Origin: Bidens hawaiensis
Lineage: Eukaryota; Streptophyta; Magnoliopsida; Asterales; Asteraceae
Direction: 5' to 3'
Assembly: GCA_021521415.1 (NCBI GenBank)
Contig: JAIQDT010002057.1
Location: forward strand, 1-64,000
Length of the DNA: 64,000 bases
The position numbers were made by a program, and so were the translations under genes. The notes below the pieces were generated by a model. It was not told the origin of the DNA. It saw only the letters and a list, made by a program, of their open reading frames with translations, and made no database searches. This document shows, piece after piece, positions 59,217-64,000 of this stretch (positions within the stretch are counted from its first letter, which is position 1; each line of letters starts with the position of its first letter).

Positions 59217-61180
59217 TTAATTTAATTCATTTTGGAAAATTGTTTCCTTTTGACCAACACAATTGTTCTCATCAATAACATCTTCCATCACCGCCTCAAC
59301 ATATGGTGGCGGTGAATCAACTTCAACACAAGAAATTTCAAAATGAGGTAAAATACTTACAGCGTTTATGTGCACACTATTACCGTTCTTCGAGCTTGAA
59401 CTGGCATGCTGCGGGTTTACTGTGGTATCGCTCGGTAACTGACCCGCGTTTTTCTGAAATATCGCTACATCTGCTGCGAGCTGCCCAATCTGTTTCGACA
59501 TTGCTTCTGACGACTTATCCCTCAACTCGAACTGTTTCTGCATTTCTTTCTGATTATCTGACACATGCTTTAACAACGCGTCGAGTTTTGTATGAACTGA
59601 TTCGTCCGTGTCACCCGACTTTCCTGAACTACCCTTCTGCTAGTCCTGATTCTGATTACCTGACGAACTGTTACCCCGGGTAACCATCTCTGTTATATCC
59701 CCGACTGTTACTCTGACTGTTCGAACCAACCTAACGGTAGTTGTTCTGCTGCCGGTTCTGACTGGACCCCTGAAAGTTCGGGTTCAACTGACTCGACGCG
59801 TTCCCGTATCTGAAGTTTGGGTGATTCCTTATGCCCAGGTGATAAGTATTAGAATTAAACCGTTGGCCTTTGGAATCCTCGTACGCGTAACTGACTTCCT
59901 CCTCGTCAGGATACTCGTCATCATCAAACCCGGGCCAATTTCAACCTTATGCCCCAACTCGCCACAATCTGAACAAACAGAGAATTTCACCCCGACTTTA
60001 CCAACCTCTTTCTTTTTCTCTTTTCGATAACCCGCGAGTTCTCGTTCAAACTCTTCAATTCTGTCTGACTTGCTCAAGGCTGATTAAACTGATCGGGTGA
60101 CACCATGTTTTCGTCTTCGGTCTGCAGCTGCCTCTGACTTGGAATCTTCACACATAAACTCCAAAAAATCCCAGTTATCTTCCTCGGGTTGATTCAATAA
60201 CTGACTATTACAAGAGGCTTTCAAATGTTTTCTATCCTCACATGTCAACCCGTCAACAAAACACTTAACCAATTCCCACAACTCGATCTGATGGTGCGGG
60301 CACTTCCTAATCATTTCCTTATAACGAGTAAAGGCCTCATAGAACAACTCACCCGGTAACTATGAAAAGTGTCGAATCTCCATTAGGACCTCGATGGTCT
60401 TCGACTTTGAATAATAATCGTTAAGGAAAACCTGCTGCATCTCACCCCAGTTCTCAATACTGTGCATCGGTAGCGAATTGAACCAGTGTTTAGCTTTGTC
60501 TTTTAGTGAAAACTGGAACAACCGCAACCGAACCTCATCCTGATCGTATGTACCGTCACTAATAGACCCACAAATAGTTGAAAATCTAACAAGTGTGAAC
60601 ACGGGTCTTCAGATCCTAGTCCGTGAAAGTGAGGTACTATGTTAATGTAGGGCGAACGGGATTTGAATGTCGGTTGTCCCTGTATGTGAATCTGTGGTAC
60701 AATTGGTGAGGCACCATCTGAAATAGCCGGTCTGTACCGACTGTTAACACCCTGAACCGGAGGCCCATAATTCCTTCGTCTGGCCCTCGGTTCCTCAAAA
60801 CCTGCCCGGTTAACCTGAATCGGTTGTCTTCGTTCCTCCCAATATCTTCCAACACCATCTCTGTCTCGGTTTCTGTTCCTCCACCTGTCTCCTCTCACCC
60901 TAATCGGTTCCTCAACCTCCTCATCTACGTTTCTCGGCTCAAACTCGTCATTCCTTCTAACCCTCCAATCATCCCCATTACTACCATCATTCCTCGGTTC
61001 TCATTCCTTCTCGTCTCCCTCTTCTTCGTCTTCAGTATGAATACTGACATGATCAAAATCCCGTATAATTGGCTGTCGGTGACAAGGGGTATTTTTCAGG
61101 GTTGATGGCCCGGGTCTGTCAAGGTTTCGGTTTCGGTTTTTGGATTGTCGGGCTGAATTTTGTGGTTGTGGATTGGTGTT
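59217..61180 (-). pseudogene. Athila-type gag, broken
   Basis: From the insertion edge at 61180: N-terminal Asn/Gln/Arg-rich sequence, an Asp/Glu-rich stretch, RWRNRNRDRDGVGRYW, capsid sequence FHGLGSEDPCSHLLDF, LFQFSLKDKAKHWFNSLP and FYEAFTRYKEMIRKCPHHQIELWELVKCFVDGL, a decayed zinc knuckle CSDCGELGHKVE, and a coiled C-terminal part ending at 59217. One frameshift near 60570 and stops near 60360, 60081 and 59827, plus others. The start codon lies beyond the 61181 insertion. Confidence 0.8.
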
Positions 61181-61300
61181 TGTTGGGACTTATATTTTAG
61201 ACTGACGCATCAAATTATTATAATTATGGGTGAAAAATAATTAATATTGTTGGTCTCAACCAAGGGTGGATGGCTTGAAGACCAAGACATGCTAGACTAG

Positions 61301-61308
61301 TATAAATA
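61301..61308 (+). promoter_or_regulatory. LTR TATA box of element B
   Basis: TATAAATA at 120 bases from the LTR start. Confidence 0.75.
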
Positions 61309-61379
61309 GATGTATTTGCTAATTTGTCTAGTAATGAGTGTATTGTGTGAGATCTAGGGTTTATCTCTTAGAGAGAGCC

Positions 61380-61412
61380 GCCGCCTCCAGGATGAGCTCT
61401 CCTGGAGGTGGC
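61380..61412 (+). other. Hairpin with self-complementary loop in element B leader
   Basis: A 13-pair stem (61380-61392 with 61400-61412, one G-U) closes a 7-nt loop TGAGCTC, whose GAGCTC is palindromic. About 80 bases after the TATA box. Confidence 0.75.
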
Positions 61413-61697
61413 TGATCTTTACTGTATGTATGTGTGTATGTATGAGTGCTTTGTATGTCAATCTTTTGGTTAATGAAATCATATTTCCACCTCTTTATCT
61501 TTGTGAATCGATTTCATATATTTGTTCATCCAGTCTATTGTTCATTGTAATAGATTCAGGCTCTCTCCCAAACACCACTCATCCGTACAAAACCCCCCTT
61601 TCAAGAGCGAATACGATTCGATCCTAGCTCAGATCCGAGCTCCACCGTTAATAACAAACATTATTCACGCTTCCGCATCGGGCTCGGTTCTCACAAG

Positions 61698-61709
61698 TGG
61701 TATCAGAGC
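61698..61709 (+). other. Primer-binding site (tRNA-iMet type), element B
   Basis: TGGTATCAGAGC two bases after the LTR end. Confidence 0.9.
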
Positions 61710-62334
61710 AGGGTTGCCGAATCGTTCAAAATAACCGCTGAATCTGATTCATCTCGCTCTTGAATCCACCATGGACGTTAAACCAATGAGGTTTGTTAAA
61801 AAAATTTTAGGGTTTTGAAATTATTTGATGATTTGGGTAAAATTTATATGGATTGATGTTTGGTTTGATGACTCGTTCGGAGATTCAACATCAATTTCAT
61901 GTTTATTTGGTCATATCGATCCAGATCTGATGTAACAGTGTTTTTAGCTCATTTTGGGGCAAAACTGTTATTGAAGATTATTTTCAGATTTGTAACGGCT
62001 GTTGATAGATTGAAGATAGATGGTTGATATCGAGATGACTGGGATATTGCTACAACGATTAATTTCATATGAAGAAGCTTGGTTCTTGATCTGAAAATTA
62101 GGGTTTTATGTGCTTGTAACTGTTTCTGATATGAGTGTGCTGCTTGAACAGTAAAAGGAATATTGAAGAACATTGCTGCTGGTACAATCTGATATGCAGA
62201 AGTCAAGAATGAACAGGTACTAGGAGCAATCTAATCATTGTTTGTAGCAGCAGATGGAAGATGCAAACGGAATTTTCAAGCAGGTTCTGTATTGGAAAAT
62301 CATTGATTGATGATGCAGAAAAGAAGTTTGGATG
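61710..62334 (+). other. Leader and internal sequence of element B
   Basis: Non-coding; ATG at 61771 opens only a short frame (MDVKPMRFVKKIL). Nothing else recognised. Confidence 0.5.
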
Positions 62335-62960
62335 TCTCGAGCATGATAAGAATGTTCTCGAGTATGTAAAATGACTAAGTGTTGCTTCGAGCACAACTTA
62401 TCTCGAGCATATCTTATATCAAGCACATCAAGTTTGGATTCGAGCACATCCTGGTTTATCTTAGAATCTATCTTTTGGTCTCGAGCATACTTTGTTTTAC
62501 TTGAGCAAACCTTCTTCGAGCACACTTTGGCTCCTGAGCATGCCCATGAAAAGAAAAGAAAAATACAAGTGTTTTCGAGCACATTTTTGCTTTTGAGCAT
62601 GCTCAGGAAAAGAGAGAAAAAGACCAAGTAATTCGAGCAAGGTCTCGAGCATGATCTTGAGCATGCTTGATGAAAGACTAAGTATTTCGAGCAAGGTCTC
62701 GAGCATGCTCGAGTAAAGACAGGAGCATGCTCGAGTAACGACAGAAAAATACAAGTATTTTCTCGAGCAAGGGCCTCGAGCAAGCTCTCCAGCATGCTCG
62801 ATGTGAGAAAAAGACTAAGTATTTTCTCGAGCAAGGTCCATGCTAGAGCAAAAAAAAATTATTATGAGTGTGCTTGTGAAGGGATTTAAAGGACTTGTGT
62901 GCTCGTGAACCGATAATCCATGCTCGTGAATGAATTACACTTGAGATTTTTGGTGCCGTT
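62335..62960 (+). repeat. CGAGCA / CTCGAGCATGCTCGAG array in element B
   Basis: More than 25 CGAGCA words in both directions, including the perfect 16-bp palindrome CTCGAGCATGCTCGAG at 62698-62713. Decayed tandem units of 50-70 bp (AAGACTAAGTATTTCGAGCA). Confidence 0.9.
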
Positions 62961-63394
62961 GACCGTTTGACAAAGCTGAGCTATATGGAATATATATACC
63001 AAGGGTATTTTGGTAAATTTTATCCAATCATCAACAAGCAAAAGGAAATCAAAGCCTTATCAATTTTTCACAAACTTCATCAAAGAGCTTTACAAGAACA
63101 AGTGTTGACCAAGCTTACGGATTTTATCCCTTATGAGTGTCAACCAACATAATGTTTTGTTTATCTTTGTTTATTACAGAATTAACAACCTTGATATGGA
63201 TGGTCAAGGTTGTTTCATCCATACTTGATTTGAAGACACAATTTTCAAAGACAATTGCAACGAAATTGGGGGAGTAAAAATTCTTGAATTTCATTGCAAA
63301 TTGCTTACTACAAATCAAGTGAAAAGACTCAAGTTAAGGAAAAGTTGATCAATAATCCAAGATTCTTTAGAGATGTTTCATTGTTTGTGAGTAT

Positions 63395-63875
63395 GGTACG
63401 ATCGAGCATGATTTACTACTTTGAGCAAGGTTCTGAACCTTAAATGGTTGATTCTTCTAAGTGTTAAAGGCTTCGAGCAAGCTACACTTCATCTAGCAAG
63501 AGTGTTCTTCTATCGAGCATGGATTGCCAATCGAGCAAACAGCTTGATCATACAAGTTCTAGCCAAGTGTTACGAGCACAGGATGATCGAGCACATGGGG
63601 ACGAGCATGGATGCAATAAGAGGATGTCACGTGAATCAAAGCAAAGACTTCGAGCACAGTTCAATTACCGAGCAAGATTTACATCAGAGCATGCTAAAGA
63701 TTGCTGAATAAGAAAAGCTGAAGACATCAAGAAGAATGAGCTTGCTCGATGGACTTATTCGAGCAAAGCTTGAACAAGTCAAGAGGAACGAAGCTTACTC
63801 AAAGGGAATATGTATTCTTTGAAATAGAGTATATTCCAAGTAAATTCTGCTCGAAGATACTCATCGAGCATACCT
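63395..63875 (+). repeat. Segment related to the U3 of the large copia LTR
   Basis: Co-linear with about 54675-55165 (and 28850-29340): GATTCTTCTAAGTGTTAA, GCATGGATTGCCAATCGAGC, ATGCAATAAGA, CTCGAAGA.ACTCATCGAGC in the same order, roughly 80% alike by eye. Confidence 0.8.
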
Positions 63876-63978
63876 AGCAAAGGAAAGGTTTGAAGAGGAC
63901 TTACAAGGAAAGAAACGGATTTGAAGAATGGAAGATTATTTGCTGATCACATAGAGTTGAAATTCGATGGCATCGATC

Positions 63979-63990
63979 TAAGGGGGAGAT
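63979..63990 (+). other. Polypurine tract of element B
   Basis: TAAGGGGGAGAT directly before the 3' LTR start. Confidence 0.85.
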
Positions 63991-64000
63991 TGTTGGGACT

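Larger units (their letters stand above)
26270..61180 (-). mobile_element. Athila-type gypsy element, - strand, hosting nested insertions
   Basis: Read right to left: gag (61180-59217), protease (about 59100-58700), envelope-like ORF1 (57756-56464), 3' spacer (56463-55613 and 28761-27414, split by the copia element) and 3' LTR (27413-26270). RT, RNase H and integrase are missing between protease and ORF1. The 5' LTR and gag start lie right of the window or behind the 61181 insertion. All frames carry stops. It is the oldest layer of the nest. Confidence 0.75.
61181..61695 (+). repeat. 5' LTR of element B (515 bp)
   Basis: TGTTGGGACTTATA..GGTTCTCACA. TATA box 61301-61308, strong hairpin 61380-61412. 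Unlike the large copia element it has no CGAGCA array in U3. Confidence 0.85.
61181..64000 (+). mobile_element. Non-autonomous copia-type LTR element (element B), runs past window end
   Basis: 5' LTR 61181-61695 and the first 10 bases of the 3' LTR (63991-64000, identical TGTTGGGACT) bracket 2.3 kb with no gag or pol similarity. Has a tRNA-iMet primer site and a canonical purine tract. The internal part is dominated by CGAGCA words and a segment related to the LTR of the large copia element. Inserted in the Athila-type gag; the target duplication cannot be checked as the right end is outside. Confidence 0.85.

Noticed and set aside
62335..62960. CRISPR-like regularly repeated words
   Set aside because: Plant nuclear DNA, irregular spacing, no constant repeat length and no unique spacers.

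Overview
The window is nuclear DNA from a flowering plant, AT-rich and dominated by nested LTR retrotransposons. A daisy-family (Asteraceae) origin is my inference. It rests on a TS-like SINE with a (GAT)n tail, a Sirevirus-type copia element with a long envelope-like region after pol, and Tekay-like and Athila-like gypsy elements with the sequence habits I associate with that family. I see only two convincing host genes: a mitochondrial-type P-class PPR gene (12695-16009, two exons, + strand) and a secreted lipid-transfer-protein-like gene with a long His/Asp-rich insertion (22576-23163, - strand).

Layout. 1-2477: a non-autonomous LTR element with no coding capacity, its first LTR cut by the window edge. 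2483-5660: a large inverted repeat of Athila-type spacer sequence with a 2.0 kb solo LTR near its centre. 5661-9000: a decayed Athila-type element on the - strand with an envelope-like pseudogene. 9130-12064: a decayed gypsy gag-pol on the - strand, split by a 1.26 kb hAT-type element with an 8-bp target duplication. 12640-16009: the PPR gene. 17082-21450: degenerate tandem repeats split by a 3.2 kb solo LTR with a 5-bp duplication. 22393-23589: the lipid-transfer-like gene between two SINE insertions in opposite orientation. 23590-26269: intergenic.

From 26270 to the end is a nest. An Athila-type gypsy element on the - strand (3' LTR at 26270-27413, gag still running at 61180) was entered by a 16.4 kb Sirevirus-type copia element (28767-55607, TSD ATTTG, 1019-bp LTRs about 95% alike). 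That copia was itself entered by a 10.4 kb Tekay-like gypsy element (37168-47600, LTRs about 98% alike). A second, non-autonomous copia-type element (61181 to beyond 64000) sits in the Athila gag. The order of nesting agrees with LTR divergence.

Themes. Several unrelated elements carry clusters of short palindromic words, often just upstream of an LTR TATA box: TTCGATCGAA; CGAGCA/CTCGAGCATGCTCGAG; CATCGCGTAGCGCGATGG; GAAGCGAAA..TTTCGCTTC; CTACCGTAG..CTACGGT. In the copia element the same CGAGCA array also precedes an internal TATA box, an intron-like leader and the envelope-like reading frame, which suggests a second promoter. All three envelope-like frames start within 0-5 nt of a 3' splice-site-like sequence. 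All retroelement genes are broken by stops or frameshifts, and none looks able to act alone. Percent identities and divergence were judged by eye, not computed.
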